Source of the DNA: Paracoccaceae bacterium
Lineage (GTDB): Bacteria > Pseudomonadota > Alphaproteobacteria > Rhodobacterales > Rhodobacteraceae
Direction: 5' to 3'
Assembly: GCA_029246285.1 (NCBI GenBank)
Contig: JAQWNW010000055.1
Coordinates: 1 to 55,940 of the forward strand
Length of the DNA: 55,940 bases
Both the position numbers and the translations under genes were made by a program. Each line of letters starts with the position of its first letter. The stretch's first letter is position 1. The notes below the pieces were generated by a model that was given only the letters and a program-made list of their open reading frames with translations, searched no databases and had not been told where the DNA came from. Of the stretch, positions 36,194 to 45,989 are shown piece by piece.

Positions 36194-37078
36194 ATGACCA
36201 AGAGAACCGCAACATTTACTATACTTTTAGGTGGTTTCTTTATGAGCTTTGTCGGTATCCTGATGAAAATGATAATAGATGCGTCCGGTTTCCAAATATT
36301 GTTTTACCGATCGATGTCACTTAGTTTGGTTGTTATTATCTTTGCTTGTATAATAACAAAATCTAATCCCAAAAATTTTATCAAAAGATTGGACAAATTT
36401 GACCTATTAATGGGCATCTTTTTAAGTTTGGCTTTTGCAACATATGTATTTTCAATGTTGCACACGTCCGTGGCATCAACTTTGTTTATTTTGGGGATCA
36501 CACCTTTTTTGGCTGCCATAATTGCTTGGTATTATCTGAAAGAAAAACCAAAAATAATTGTATGGGTCACCATGATCATTGCCACAACTGGTGTTTGTCT
36601 TATGGTAAGTGATGGAATAGTTTTTGGGAAAACTTTTGGAAACGTATTAGCATTTTTCTCAGCGCTATTGTTCGCGATGACTCTTGTTGTCGCACGTTAT
36701 AGTAAAAAAGAAAATGTTTTAGGTGGAACATTTTTAGGTGGCGTTTTTGCTTGCCTAATTGGGCTTATTGCATCCCTAATATTAAACCATGGTTTACTCA
36801 TATCTTCCTATGATATCAGCCTTTCTTTATTTATGGGAGCCTTTACAATTGGACTTGGCATTACACTGGTTACTACGGGGACACCTTTCGTACCCGCAGC
36901 AGAGGTCAGCTTATTAGTTTTGATTGAAAGTGTATTAGGCCCAATATGGGTTTGGATTTTTTTATCAGAATCAATGACAACTTTTGAATTAGTTGGAGGA
37001 ATTTTAATATTTGCTGCCCTAATAATACTTGCGAGAAAAAATGATACCCCAACCCTAAGAAAGAATATTAACTTATAA
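36194..37078 (+). CDS. EamA/DMT-superfamily transporter
   Basis: A 294 aa inner-membrane protein with about ten hydrophobic helices in two EamA repeats (about 5-140 and 150-285). Typical features are FYRSMSLSLVVII in helix 2, a conserved FLAAIIAWYYLKEKP at the end of repeat 1 and the ESVLGPIWVWIFLSE pattern at the end of repeat 2. Drug/metabolite-transporter family members export or import small organic molecules, and substrates are rarely predictable. A second EamA gene follows 72 bp downstream on the same strand. The two are not near-identical and are probably functionally distinct. Confidence 0.82.
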   Translation: MTKRTATFTILLGGFFMSFVGILMKMIIDASGFQILFYRSMSLSLVVIIFACIITKSNPKNFIKRLDKFDLLMGIFLSLAFATYVFSMLHTSVASTLFILGITPFLAAIIAWYYLKEKPKIIVWVTMIIATTGVCLMVSDGIVFGKTFGNVLAFFSALLFAMTLVVARYSKKENVLGGTFLGGVFACLIGLIASLILNHGLLISSYDISLSLFMGAFTIGLGITLVTTGTPFVPAAEVSLLVLIESVLGPIWVWIFLSESMTTFELVGGILIFAALIILARKNDTPTLRKNINL

Positions 37079-37150
37079 AAATACTTAATTATTATTAATT
37101 TAAGTCGCTAACGAACTAGTAATAATCGAAAGGCATGTCACTTTCATTCG

Positions 37151-38062
37151 ATGAAACAAATTAATTCTGTAACCTTAGGCATATTATTTATGCTCGCTTT
37201 TGCAATAATTGGCCCTCTAATTGACCTTTTTGCAAAGTTAGCCTCAGCTGAAGTGCCAATCGGGCAAATCATTTTATCTCGGTTTATTCTACAAGGGTTT
37301 GTATTATTACCCGTTGCAATAATATTATCGCTTGCTCATCGCCCAACTTTTAAAGAATTACAAATGCATTTTTTAAGAGCAACCTTAATATTAATTGGAA
37401 CTGGCTCATTCGTTTCGGCCATAAAATACATGCCATTAGCTGACGCGATGGCTATCTTCTTCGTAGAACCATTTATGGTTACCTTATTAGGTGGGTTTGT
37501 ATTAGGAGAGACAGTTGGTTCTCGTAGACTTATCGCCTGCCTAATTGGCTTTTTCGGTGCATTATTTATTATAAAGCCAAGCTTCTCATTGTTTGGTATC
37601 GTAGCTTTTTTACCATTATTGACAGCTTTCAGTTTTACTTTTTATATCTTTATCACTCGTAAAATGGCTCAGAATATGCATCCAGTTACCCTTCAAGCCT
37701 ATACCGCTTTGGCGGCGGTTATCATTTTGTTACCAATTATAATTTGGGCTGATGGCACAAATATTGAAATATTAGACCCCATAAAACCCTCTTCACAAGC
37801 AATTTTCTTGCTTTTAGGCGTAGGGATAGCCGCTATTATTGCCCATTTGTTTATTACTTTTGCTTTGTCTATGGCTCCAGCTACTATAATTGCTCCATTA
37901 CAGTATTTTGAGATTGTTACAGCAACATTATTTGGTTATTTATTTTTCTCAGATTTTCCTGACAAATGGACATTTTTAGGAGTATTTATAATAATATTCT
38001 CTGGTGTTTATGTAATCCTAAGAGAACACAAAGCGCAGAAAATTAGCCAACTAGATCATTAA
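37151..38062 (+). CDS. EamA/DMT-superfamily transporter
   Basis: A 303 aa inner-membrane protein with about ten transmembrane helices and two EamA repeats. Repeat 1 ends in FFVEPFMVTLLGGFVLGE; repeat 2 includes IAPLQYFEIVTATLFGYLFFSDFP, the usual helix-9/10 signature. It is close to RarD/YedA-like exporters without a clear substrate. No strong ribosome site precedes the ATG. The final 20 bp overlap the converging thiamine pyrophosphokinase gene, an overlap typical of this compact chromosome. It may be co-transcribed with the preceding EamA gene. Confidence 0.82.
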   Translation: MKQINSVTLGILFMLAFAIIGPLIDLFAKLASAEVPIGQIILSRFILQGFVLLPVAIILSLAHRPTFKELQMHFLRATLILIGTGSFVSAIKYMPLADAMAIFFVEPFMVTLLGGFVLGETVGSRRLIACLIGFFGALFIIKPSFSLFGIVAFLPLLTAFSFTFYIFITRKMAQNMHPVTLQAYTALAAVIILLPIIIWADGTNIEILDPIKPSSQAIFLLLGVGIAAIIAHLFITFALSMAPATIIAPLQYFEIVTATLFGYLFFSDFPDKWTFLGVFIIIFSGVYVILREHKAQKISQLDH

Positions 38063-38696
38063 TTAATACCTGCAAAAAGGATTTGGGTAAAATCAATAAA
38101 AGACCATTATTGTCAGTCTCAATGCTTACACGCGAAAGATTAGACAAATTAGAAGTACCAATTCTTTCAAGTGGAGACAATAATTCCTTTTTTAAATTCC
38201 AAACAAGGCCTTTTGCTGAAACGCAGACTTCACGCAAAGGAAACAGTGAAACTCTGGTGCCGATAGGTAAATTTAATTCTATGTAACTAGGACAAGAGAA
38301 AATTACATCCTGGGTTCCAATTAAAAATACAGGATAGTCACTATGAGTTAATATAGAATTAAATGCTGCTAATTCATGATCAATTCGAGCACCCAAAAAT
38401 CCAACACCAATCCCAAACTTTGCTACTACATTCCTTAAGCATTTGTCGAAATCTGTAGTTTCTTGTTCTTTTTCGTGGAGACTCAAAATCCCCAGGTGTT
38501 GTTTAAAAAAATCTTTTGAAATGGAATCCATATCTCCGATCACCGCTGTAGGAACAAAGCCATTTTTGATAGCTAAATCCGCAGCACCATCGGCTGCAAT
38601 CAATTTTGGGGCTAATTTTTTCGCAATGATTAAATCATCAATATTAAGCTCTCCCCCACCTAAAAAAGTAACTCCAAGCTCTTTTAACTCAATCAT
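38043..38696 (-). CDS. thiamine pyrophosphokinase
   Basis: A 217 aa cytoplasmic kinase making thiamine pyrophosphate from thiamine and ATP. The catalytic domain shows FLGGGELNIDDL, AADGAADLAIKNG and GDMDSIS (the metal-binding aspartates), then QETTDFDKCL and GARIDHELAAFNS. The C-terminal beta domain (about 130-217) is the thiamine-binding part and is less conserved here. Length matches bacterial TPKs. No TPP riboswitch is visible in the 80 bp upstream. It converges on the EamA transporter with a 20-bp overlap. Confidence 0.88.
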   Translation of the reverse strand: MIELKELGVTFLGGGELNIDDLIIAKKLAPKLIAADGAADLAIKNGFVPTAVIGDMDSISKDFFKQHLGILSLHEKEQETTDFDKCLRNVVAKFGIGVGFLGARIDHELAAFNSILTHSDYPVFLIGTQDVIFSCPSYIELNLPIGTRVSLFPLREVCVSAKGLVWNLKKELLSPLERIGTSNLSNLSRVSIETDNNGLLLILPKSFLQVLINDLVG

Positions 38697-38740
38697 TTTC
38701 GCATTCCAAAATATTTACTAATGCTTAAACACTTTCACAT

Positions 38741-38953
38741 TCATTTATTATCTGGATCTTCTTGCCCAACACCCTTGAATATGAACTTTAATGGGAAAGC
38801 CCAAACGACACCAAGAAAGATATAAATTAATAACTCGATAATAAAAGGTGGCCGACCAAACAATGACATTATCGAGATAACCACAACAACATAAATTGGC
38901 AAACCAACCAGTAATACCAAAATTGAAAGAATTCTTCTTAATCTATATGACAT
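38741..38953 (-). CDS. DUF2842 small membrane protein
   Basis: A 70 aa protein with two hydrophobic helices (about 8-30 and 36-58), an Arg-rich N-terminus (MSYRLRRILS) and an acidic tail. This matches the DUF2842 family of Alphaproteobacteria, typically found next to purA. Function unknown; inner-membrane location predicted. The ATG at 38953 gives the family N-terminus. A TTG at 38962 would overlap the purA stop and add three residues. It follows purA directly and is probably co-transcribed. Confidence 0.8.
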   Translation of the reverse strand: MSYRLRRILSILVLLVGLPIYVVVVISIMSLFGRPPFIIELLIYIFLGVVWAFPLKFIFKGVGQEDPDNK

Positions 38954-38958
38954 TGGAA

Positions 38959-40251
38959 TCAATTAACAAAGGGATCTGTGACAAGAATCGTATCTTCTCG
39001 TTCTGGAGATGTTGATAACATAGCAACAGGGCATTCTATTAGTTCTTCAATTCTTCGCACATATTTAATTGCCGCCCCCGGTAGTTCAGCCCAAGATCGG
39101 GCGCCCGCTGTAGTTTCCATCCAACCATCCATTACTTCATAAATTGGTTTAACCCTTGCTTGTTGATCTGATGGGATTGGTAAGTAATCTATTTTTTTTC
39201 CATCCAACTCATAACCAACACAAATTTTTAATTGTTTTAATCCATCTAAAACATCCATTTTAGTCAAAGCTATTCCCGAAACACCGGATGTAACACAAGT
39301 CTGCTTGACTAGAACAGCGTCAAACCAACCACAGCGGCGAGACCTTCCCGTAACTGTACCTTTCTCTCGCCCTACAGTTGCTAGATGCTCACCAATTTCA
39401 TCAAACAACTCACAGGCAAAAGGTCCCTCTCCAACTCTTGTCGTGTAAGCCTTTACTATCCCTAAAACAAAATCTATCGCACGTGGACCCAAACCAGTTC
39501 CTGTCGCAGCCATGCCAGACAAAGTATTTGAAGAAGTAACATAAGGATAGGTGCCATAATCAACATCCAATAATGCACCTTGTGCACCTTCAAAAAGAAT
39601 TCGTTTTCCCAACTTCCTCTTTTCATTCAAGATTTTCCAAACCGGCCCAGCATATTTTAAAATTAATGGGGCTATCTCTAATAATGTCTTCTTAAGCGCT
39701 TCACCATCAATCTTATCTACACCAAGTCCAATTCTTAAAGCATTATGATGAGACAACAATCTTTCTATTCTGTTTTTCAATGTTTCAGGATCAGATAAAT
39801 CAGCAAGCCTAATACTCCGCCGACCTATTTTATCTTCATAGGCCGGACCAATTCCCCTTCCAGTGGTTCCAATCTTCGACTTACCCGCAGCTTTTTCCCT
39901 AATTTTATCAAGATCTTGATGAATCGGCAGGATTAAAGGAGTATTTTCTGCAATAACAAAATTAGTTGTAGAAATCTCTACCCCTTGTTTTGAAACCTTT
40001 TCAATTTCATCCAGTAATGCCCAAGGATCAAGAACCACTCCATTCCCTATAACTGCCAGCTTTCCAGTTCGTAATATACCTGAAGGAAGCAAAGATAATT
40101 TAAAAACCTTACCGTCTATCACCAATGTGTGACCAGCATTATGTCCACCTTGAAATCGCGCTATAATATCAGCGCGTTCAGATAGCCAATCAACTATTTT
40201 GCCCTTACCCTCATCACCCCATTGAGCCCCTACGACTACTACATTTGCCAT
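38959..40251 (-). CDS. purA: adenylosuccinate synthetase
   Basis: A 430 aa GTP-dependent enzyme joining IMP and aspartate in AMP synthesis. The P-loop [16 protein letters not shown] opens the protein, followed by [24 protein letters not shown] and the [13 protein letters not shown] motif. I start it at 40251, where AAAGGAA lies 7-8 bp upstream and the N-terminus ([12 protein letters not shown]) matches the family; ten extra residues from 40281 would not. The DUF2842 gene follows immediately. Confidence 0.97.
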   Translation of the reverse strand: MANVVVVGAQWGDEGKGKIVDWLSERADIIARFQGGHNAGHTLVIDGKVFKLSLLPSGILRTGKLAVIGNGVVLDPWALLDEIEKVSKQGVEISTTNFVIAENTPLILPIHQDLDKIREKAAGKSKIGTTGRGIGPAYEDKIGRRSIRLADLSDPETLKNRIERLLSHHNALRIGLGVDKIDGEALKKTLLEIAPLILKYAGPVWKILNEKRKLGKRILFEGAQGALLDVDYGTYPYVTSSNTLSGMAATGTGLGPRAIDFVLGIVKAYTTRVGEGPFACELFDEIGEHLATVGREKGTVTGRSRRCGWFDAVLVKQTCVTSGVSGIALTKMDVLDGLKQLKICVGYELDGKKIDYLPIPSDQQARVKPIYEVMDGWMETTAGARSWAELPGAAIKYVRRIEELIECPVAMLSTSPEREDTILVTDPFVN

Positions 40252-40494
40252 TCTGATTCCTTTTAAATAGCCCCATTTCAAATATAGAACATCAATTGCT
40301 TCACTAAAACACCTAAATAGTCGCGCTTATCAACAAACTAAAATCTAGACTTGCACTTAATTCTAACAGTCGCTCATCATTAATGAAATAAAAGTTAACC
40401 AAAAACCTGTGTATAAAAATATTTAGAATTAAATAATCGTCGACAAGACGCAACGGATTGATTATCTAGCGTCAAAACGATTCAGGAAGATGAC

Positions 40495-40845
40495 ATGGAA
40501 AACGTTGTACTGGTTATACATTTAATTTTGGCTTTAGGCCTGATAGGAATTGTACTATTGCAACGATCAGAAGGTGGTGGCCTCGGCATTGGCGGAGGTG
40601 GTGGTGGAGCATCTGGACGACCTGCATCTACCGCATTGGGTAAAGTTACATGGCTATTTGCAATCGCATTTATTGTTACATCTTTGACATTAACCATTAT
40701 TGCCGCAAAAAACTCAGAAGGCGACAGTGTTATAGAACGTTTAGGAACAGAAACTAATGATGATAACGGAACCAAAATACTGGGTGACGATTTACTCCCT
40801 CCATCAGATTCAGACGATCCACTAACGCCACCAAAATCAGAATAA
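40495..40845 (+). CDS. secG: SecG preprotein translocase subunit
   Basis: A 116 aa inner-membrane protein, third subunit of SecYEG. It has helix 1 (about 3-22, VVLVIHLILALGLIGIVLLQ), the conserved RSEGGGLGIGGGGGGASGR loop and helix 2 (about 50-72), then an acidic, Asp/Ser/Pro-rich tail. AGGAAG is 5 bp before the ATG. It precedes pyrG, the usual order in Rhodobacterales. Confidence 0.94.
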   Translation: MENVVLVIHLILALGLIGIVLLQRSEGGGLGIGGGGGGASGRPASTALGKVTWLFAIAFIVTSLTLTIIAAKNSEGDSVIERLGTETNDDNGTKILGDDLLPPSDSDDPLTPPKSE

Positions 40846-41007
40846 ATACCATATTTTATCAAGAAACGTAGTTTAAGTACCAAATATTGTTTTATTGAGT
40901 TGCGAATTTCGGCCGAATCCTATAAGAGTTAAACCCCGTGATGGTATCACAACTTTCAACAGGTTTTGTTGAGAAGCTTAGAGACTACAACGGGAGATTC
41001 AGAGATA

Positions 41008-42651
41008 ATGGCTAGATATATTTTCATCACTGGCGGTGTTGTTTCTTCCTTAGGTAAGGGATTAGCGTCAGCAGCTTTAGGCGCATTGTTACAGGCTCGT
41101 GGATTTTCAGTTAGGTTACGTAAATTAGACCCATACCTAAATGTTGATCCAGGTACGATGTCTCCTTTTGAACATGGTGAGGTATTTGTAACAGACGATG
41201 GCGCTGAAACTGACTTAGACCTTGGCCACTATGAAAGGTTTACAGGAGTAGCTGCTCGAAAAACCGATTCTGTATCCTCCGGACGAATATACTCTTCAGT
41301 ATTAGAAAAAGAGCGTCGTGGAGATTACCTCGGAAAAACTATCCAAGTAGTTCCGCATGTTACTAATGAAATAAAAGACTTTATAGGGATCGGTGATGAT
41401 GAAGTAGATTTCATGTTGTGTGAAATTGGCGGAACAGTTGGGGATATAGAAGGATTACCATTTTTTGAAGCAATTCGACAGTTTAGCCATGAAAAACCAA
41501 GAGGACAGTGCCTTTTTATGCATCTAACTTTACTACCTTTTCTTAATGCTTCAGGGGAGTTAAAGACTAAACCTACTCAGCACTCCGTAAAAGAGCTGCA
41601 ATCTATTGGCATCGCACCAGACATTCTAGTGTGCCGCTCCGAACATTCTATTCCACAAAAAGAGCGAGAAAAATTAGCTTTGTTTTGCAATGTCAGACCA
41701 GAATCTGTTATTGCGGCTTACGACTTAGACTCAATATACGATGCACCTTTAGCCTATCATAAAGAGGGCTTAGATCAGGCTGTATTAAACGCTTTTGAAA
41801 TTACGCCTGCTCCAAAACCAAATCTAGAGGTTTGGGAAGATGTATCAGAGCGAATACACAATCCTGAAGGTTCAGTTAACATTGCTATTGTAGGAAAGTA
41901 CACTCAGTTAGAAGACGCATACAAATCTATTGCTGAAGCGCTCACTCATGGCGGCATGCGAAATAGAGTAAAGGTCATTATTGGTTGGATCGACGCAGAG
42001 AAGTTCGATACTGAAGCTGTTGAATCACATTTAGAGGGCTATGACGGGATACTGGTTCCAGGAGGCTTTGGTGAACGTGGTACGGAAGGAATGATAAAGG
42101 CGGCAACTTTTGCAAGAGAGAAAAAAGTGCCTTATCTAGGCATCTGTTTGGGCATGCAAATGGCTGTAATTGAAACATCTCGACATTTAGCAAAAATCAA
42201 AAATGCTGGATCTGAAGAGTTTGATCATGAGGCTGGAAAGAAACGTTTTAAACCAGTTGTTTATCACCTAAAAGAATGGTTGGAAGGAAATCGGACCATA
42301 AAACGAGACGAAAAAGATGATAAAGGTGGAACGATGAGGCTTGGTGCCTATAACGCAATTTTGAAACAACAAAGCCAAATATCTGAAATTTATAATTCTG
42401 AATTAATCTCAGAAAGACATAGGCATCGTTATGAAGTAGATTTGAAGTATCGAGACAAGCTAGAAAAATGTGGGGTATCCTTTTCCGGAATGTCTCCTGA
42501 TAATCGACTTCCTGAAATTATAGAAATAAATGATCATCCTTGGTTTATCGGTGTGCAATTTCATCCAGAATTAAAATCAAAGCCTTTTGAGCCACATCCT
42601 CTATTTGCTGACTTTATTAGAGCTTCCGTAGATCGCTCACGCTTAGTTTAA
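41008..42651 (+). CDS. pyrG: CTP synthase
   Basis: A 547 aa cytoplasmic enzyme that aminates UTP to CTP with glutamine. The synthetase domain begins [17 protein letters not shown] and holds the [20 protein letters not shown] signature. The C-terminal class I glutamine amidotransferase domain has the nucleophile cysteine in [11 protein letters not shown] and the His-Glu pair in VQFHPELKS. The ATG at 41008 gives the conserved N-terminus; a TTG at 40966 adds 14 non-conserved residues. Confidence 0.98.
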   Translation: MARYIFITGGVVSSLGKGLASAALGALLQARGFSVRLRKLDPYLNVDPGTMSPFEHGEVFVTDDGAETDLDLGHYERFTGVAARKTDSVSSGRIYSSVLEKERRGDYLGKTIQVVPHVTNEIKDFIGIGDDEVDFMLCEIGGTVGDIEGLPFFEAIRQFSHEKPRGQCLFMHLTLLPFLNASGELKTKPTQHSVKELQSIGIAPDILVCRSEHSIPQKEREKLALFCNVRPESVIAAYDLDSIYDAPLAYHKEGLDQAVLNAFEITPAPKPNLEVWEDVSERIHNPEGSVNIAIVGKYTQLEDAYKSIAEALTHGGMRNRVKVIIGWIDAEKFDTEAVESHLEGYDGILVPGGFGERGTEGMIKAATFAREKKVPYLGICLGMQMAVIETSRHLAKIKNAGSEEFDHEAGKKRFKPVVYHLKEWLEGNRTIKRDEKDDKGGTMRLGAYNAILKQQSQISEIYNSELISERHRHRYEVDLKYRDKLEKCGVSFSGMSPDNRLPEIIEINDHPWFIGVQFHPELKSKPFEPHPLFADFIRASVDRSRLV

Positions 42652-42705
42652 CAACACAATTGAATAGCATAACATGAATAATTGAGAACTTTTTAGGACC
42701 AAAAT

Positions 42706-43143
42706 ATGTTAAAGAATATTTTAAAAATATTTAATGCAGAAACTCCAGTTATATTAGAACATAATGATGCAAGGCTTGCCATCACGGCTCTAATGATCAG
42801 AGTTGCAAGATCAGATAATGACTTTTCAGAAGCTGAATTTTTAAATATCAAAAAATTGGCGAGCCAACGATTTGAGCTAAATATGGAAGAAACTGATAAA
42901 TTAATAAAAGAAGCGAGAGCGATAGAAGAGCAAGCTCCAGATACTGTGAGATTTACAAAGTCAATCAAAGAGGCTGTAGCTTTTGAAGACCGCTCTGCCT
43001 TAGTAGAGGATCTTTGGGCAATCGTATTGACTGATAATTACAGAGACGCAAATGAAGATGCATTAATCCGAACAGTTGTATCTCTACTTGGGGTTTCCGA
43101 CAAAGAAAGTGCTTTGGCACGCCAACGAGCATCTCTTGAATGA
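42706..43143 (+). CDS. TerB-like protein
   Basis: A 145 aa all-helical cytoplasmic protein with the TerB/tellurite-resistance-protein-B-like pattern (about 15-140). Acidic helix positions RVARSDNDFSEAEFLNI and LTDNYRDANEDALIRTVV fit the metal-binding residues of this fold. Stand-alone TerB proteins of Rhodobacterales are of unknown function; no other ter genes are present, so tellurite resistance is not implied. AGGA lies 7 bp before the ATG. It follows pyrG by 54 bp and overlaps the PhnD-like gene by 4 bp (ATGA). Confidence 0.75.
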   Translation: MLKNILKIFNAETPVILEHNDARLAITALMIRVARSDNDFSEAEFLNIKKLASQRFELNMEETDKLIKEARAIEEQAPDTVRFTKSIKEAVAFEDRSALVEDLWAIVLTDNYRDANEDALIRTVVSLLGVSDKESALARQRASLE

Positions 43144-43886
43144 GAATATCAGCACTTGAAATGTATAATCGTGTAGAAACGAACAAAGCAAATCAAGAAT
43201 TTTATTCAAAAATTTCCCAACAATTGACTGTGCAGAAGGTAAATGCTCCAAAAACCCTCATGTATACACAGGACCAATTGAAATATTGGAAATCCAAAGA
43301 TTTATTTTTTTCCCAAACTTGTGGATTACCTTATAAAATGTTTCTTCATAATAAAGTGACGTTGATTGGCACCCCCGACTACGGCATCAAAGGTTGTGAA
43401 CCCGGTTATTACAACAGTGTATTTGTAGTAAGAGAAGAAAATAGAAATAAGAGTATTGTGGACTTCAATAATTCCATACTGGCCGTGAATGATTACTTTT
43501 CTCAATCGGGTTGGGCTGCACCCCAAAACTACATGAAAAATTTGCAACTGAAATTTAATGAAGTCATTTTATCAGGCAGTCATCGCAATTCAGCTAAACT
43601 CGTAAGTCAAGGAAAAGCTAATATTACCGCTATTGATGCTATAAGTTTCAAAATGATCCAAAAATATGACGATTTTTCTGCTAACTTAAGTATAATAGGA
43701 GTGACAAATCCCACCCCCGGACTTCCATTTATAGCGTATCAAGGCGCTGATAGAGAAATCTTCTACAAAGCAATTGAAAACGCAATTGACTCAATATCTT
43801 CAACATCTAAGACAGCTCTGCAAATTAGAGGGTTAGTCTCCATACCAAAGTCTGAGTACTTAAAACTCCAGCTGCCAAGCTCTTAA
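43140..43886 (+). CDS. PhnD-like periplasmic-binding-fold protein without signal peptide
   Basis: A 248 aa protein with the phosphate/phosphonate-binding PhnD-like fold. Pattern elements are FFSQTCGLPYKMFL, GCEPGYYNSVFVVREEN, the internal NDYFSQSGW and ISFKMIQKYD, and the ending LQIRGLVSIPKSEY. There is no N-terminal signal sequence, and no ABC permease or ATPase gene nearby, so it is either cytoplasmic or a repurposed sensor. The start overlaps the TerB-like stop (ATGA) and a glutamine-synthetase-like gene follows after 68 bp. Ligand unknown. Confidence 0.65.
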   Translation: MRISALEMYNRVETNKANQEFYSKISQQLTVQKVNAPKTLMYTQDQLKYWKSKDLFFSQTCGLPYKMFLHNKVTLIGTPDYGIKGCEPGYYNSVFVVREENRNKSIVDFNNSILAVNDYFSQSGWAAPQNYMKNLQLKFNEVILSGSHRNSAKLVSQGKANITAIDAISFKMIQKYDDFSANLSIIGVTNPTPGLPFIAYQGADREIFYKAIENAIDSISSTSKTALQIRGLVSIPKSEYLKLQLPSS

Positions 43887-43954
43887 TATAAATAAGTGCT
43901 CGACACCAAAAAGTTGAATTGATAGCACCTAACTGGCAATAATGGGAAACTCTA

Positions 43955-45262
43955 TTGGAAAGTATTAAGTCCATACGTACTATAATCTCTGATCTTAATG
44001 GTGTTCCAAGAGGCAAGCGGTTACCAATTAATCATTTAGATAAGATATTGGAGGATGGCTCAAGAATGCCACTTTCAGTAATGAATCTAGATATAATTGG
44101 AAATGATATTGAAAATAGCCCATTGGTTTTTGAATCTGGTGATGGCGATGGAAACCTTTACGCAACAGAGCGCGGCCCCATAAAAGTTACTTGGCTGAAA
44201 AAGCCTACACTCTACGTACAACAAGAAAGTTTTAACGAAGATAATACACCCTTTCAGGGTGACCCAAGACATGCACTAAGCTCCATCGTAAGAAAATATA
44301 AGAATAAAAAGTTAACACCAGTAGTTTCAACGGAGCTTGAATTTTGCCTTACAAGCCCATCAGGATTACCGACCCCAGCGATTTCTCCTGCAACAGGAAA
44401 GCCAATGGCAGGGCAAGAGATTTTGTCACTACAAGAGCTTGATGGTTTAAATGGTTTCTTTGATGATTTGTATGAAGCTTGTGAAGAAATGGATATTTCA
44501 GCTCAAGCAGCACTCACTGAAAGTGGATTAGGGCAATTTGAAATAAATCTAGATCATAGCGACGCATTGAAAATAGCAGATGACACATGGTTGTTCAGAC
44601 AAGCAGCTCGCGGTGTAGCACTAAAACACAACATGCGCGCTACTTTTATGGCTAAACCTTACGATAACGAGGCTGGTAATGGACTACATATTCACTTCTC
44701 AATCTTGGACCATAATGGTAACAATATTTTTAATGACAATTCCAACACTGGTAGTAAACAGCTTAAAAGTGCTATTTCGGGTTGTTTAGATTTTATGAAA
44801 GATTCAACCTTAATATTCGCTCCAAATTTTAACTCGTATAACAGATTTACCGCTGGAGCCCATGCTCCAACAATAATCAATTGGGGATATGAAAACCGGA
44901 CAACGGCTATCCGTATACCAGGCGGAAAACCCTCAGCAAGACGGATTGAACATCGGGTCGCTGGAGGCGATGCAAATCCTTATCTTATGATTGCTGCTAT
45001 TTTGGGAGCAGCTCTAAAGGGAATTCAGAAAGGAAAAGAAGCAACCAACCCCATAAGTGGCAATGGGTATGAGGCAGAAGGGACGTCGATAATAAAAGAT
45101 TGGAATTCAGCAATTCAATGTTTTTCATCTTCTGAGAAAATCAAAGAGATTTTCGATCCTCTTCTAATTCGAAGTTTTATTGATTGCAAAATGCAAGAGT
45201 TTAACTATTTTAGCAACAAATCTGTTGATGAAATTAAACAAATAACAATCAACGCAATTTAA
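43955..45262 (+). CDS. glutamine-synthetase-family gamma-glutamyl ligase (PuuA-like), first copy
   Basis: A 435 aa ATP-dependent ligase, probably attaching glutamate to an amine rather than making glutamine. Catalytic motifs are visible: STELEFCL, GLGQFEINLDH, GLHIHFS, NRTTAIRIPGG and RRIEHRVAGGDANPYL. The start is TTG at 43955, with GGGAAA about 6 bp upstream. The N-terminal beta-grasp region is shorter than in the second copy. It is the first of four tightly spaced genes (ligase-amidotransferase-ligase-DAO oxidase) resembling the Puu gamma-glutamylation pathway. The amine substrate is unknown; polyamines or alkylamines are the family precedents. Confidence 0.83.
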   Translation: MESIKSIRTIISDLNGVPRGKRLPINHLDKILEDGSRMPLSVMNLDIIGNDIENSPLVFESGDGDGNLYATERGPIKVTWLKKPTLYVQQESFNEDNTPFQGDPRHALSSIVRKYKNKKLTPVVSTELEFCLTSPSGLPTPAISPATGKPMAGQEILSLQELDGLNGFFDDLYEACEEMDISAQAALTESGLGQFEINLDHSDALKIADDTWLFRQAARGVALKHNMRATFMAKPYDNEAGNGLHIHFSILDHNGNNIFNDNSNTGSKQLKSAISGCLDFMKDSTLIFAPNFNSYNRFTAGAHAPTIINWGYENRTTAIRIPGGKPSARRIEHRVAGGDANPYLMIAAILGAALKGIQKGKEATNPISGNGYEAEGTSIIKDWNSAIQCFSSSEKIKEIFDPLLIRSFIDCKMQEFNYFSNKSVDEIKQITINAI

Positions 45263-45287
45263 AAATTACATTGAATTTGAGCCTAAA

Positions 45288-45989
45288 ATGAAAATTGGAA
45301 TATTAGAGGCGGGTCATCCCCCAGATAGTTTAAGAAAAGATTTTGGCTCTTACGGCGAAATGTTTATTGCCCTTTTAGATGATTATAAATTTAGCTTTCA
45401 ACTCTACGATGTTGAAAATATGAAATTTCCCAACTCAACAAACGAAGCAGACGGTTGGCTTATTACAGGATCAAAACATGGGGTTTACGAAGCTCATCAA
45501 TTTATCAAGCCACTAGAAATCTTTATTCAAGAAATTTATGCAAAAAATGTGCCATTAATTGGAATTTGCTTTGGGCACCAAATTATTGCGCAAGCACTAG
45601 GTGGAAAAGTTGAGAAATTCTCAGGTGGATGGTCAGTCGGTAAACAAGATTACAAACTGTTGGATCAATCTAAGATCGTTTCAATAAATGCTTGGCATCA
45701 AGATCAGATTATTCAACTTCCCAAAGACGCCGAAGTGATAGCTGAAAACAATTTTTGCAAATATGCTGGAATTGCTTACAAGAAAGCTGCTCTTACATTT
45801 CAAGGGCATCCTGAATATGGACATGAATTTATCAATGGTTTGGTAGACACTAGGGGGAAAGGGCTTGTGCCAGAAAATCTCTTAAAAAAAGCAAAGTTAG
45901 AAATGAAAAAACCCTTAACGCAGAAAATTATCGCAGATAAAATGGCAGTTTTTTTTAAACAAAATAAGTTAGGATCTAATGTCAAATAA
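45288..45989 (+). CDS. class I (type 1) glutamine amidotransferase
   Basis: A 233 aa cytoplasmic hydrolase of the GMP-synthase-like amidotransferase family. The triad is C94 in GICFGHQIIAQALGG, H174 and E176 in FQGHPEYG. In the setting of two PuuA-like ligases and a PuuB-like oxidase, the likely job is release of glutamate from a gamma-glutamylated product, the role of PuuD in E. coli. PuuD itself belongs to a different branch (C26 peptidases), so this would be an analogous replacement. The stop overlaps the second ligase start by 11 bp. Confidence 0.8.
   Translation: MKIGILEAGHPPDSLRKDFGSYGEMFIALLDDYKFSFQLYDVENMKFPNSTNEADGWLITGSKHGVYEAHQFIKPLEIFIQEIYAKNVPLIGICFGHQIIAQALGGKVEKFSGGWSVGKQDYKLLDQSKIVSINAWHQDQIIQLPKDAEVIAENNFCKYAGIAYKKAALTFQGHPEYGHEFINGLVDTRGKGLVPENLLKKAKLEMKKPLTQKIIADKMAVFFKQNKLGSNVK

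Noticed and set aside
36194-38062. Recent tandem duplication of EamA transporters
   Set aside because: The two proteins share only the family pattern; their sequences differ throughout, so they are old paralogues or independent neighbours.
38697-38740. TPP riboswitch before the thiamine pyrophosphokinase gene
   Set aside because: The gap upstream of the gene is only about 80 bp on the coding side and lacks the conserved TPP-aptamer sequence blocks.
40482-40883. Proline-rich open frame on the minus strand
   Set aside because: It is the complement of the glycine-rich SecG loop, which creates an artificial polyproline run.
42706-43143. Tellurite-resistance operon
   Set aside because: Only a TerB-like fold is present; no terA, terC, terD or terZ homologue is in the window.
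43140-43886. Phosphonate ABC importer
   Set aside because: No signal peptide on the PhnD-like protein and no PhnC/PhnE genes nearby.
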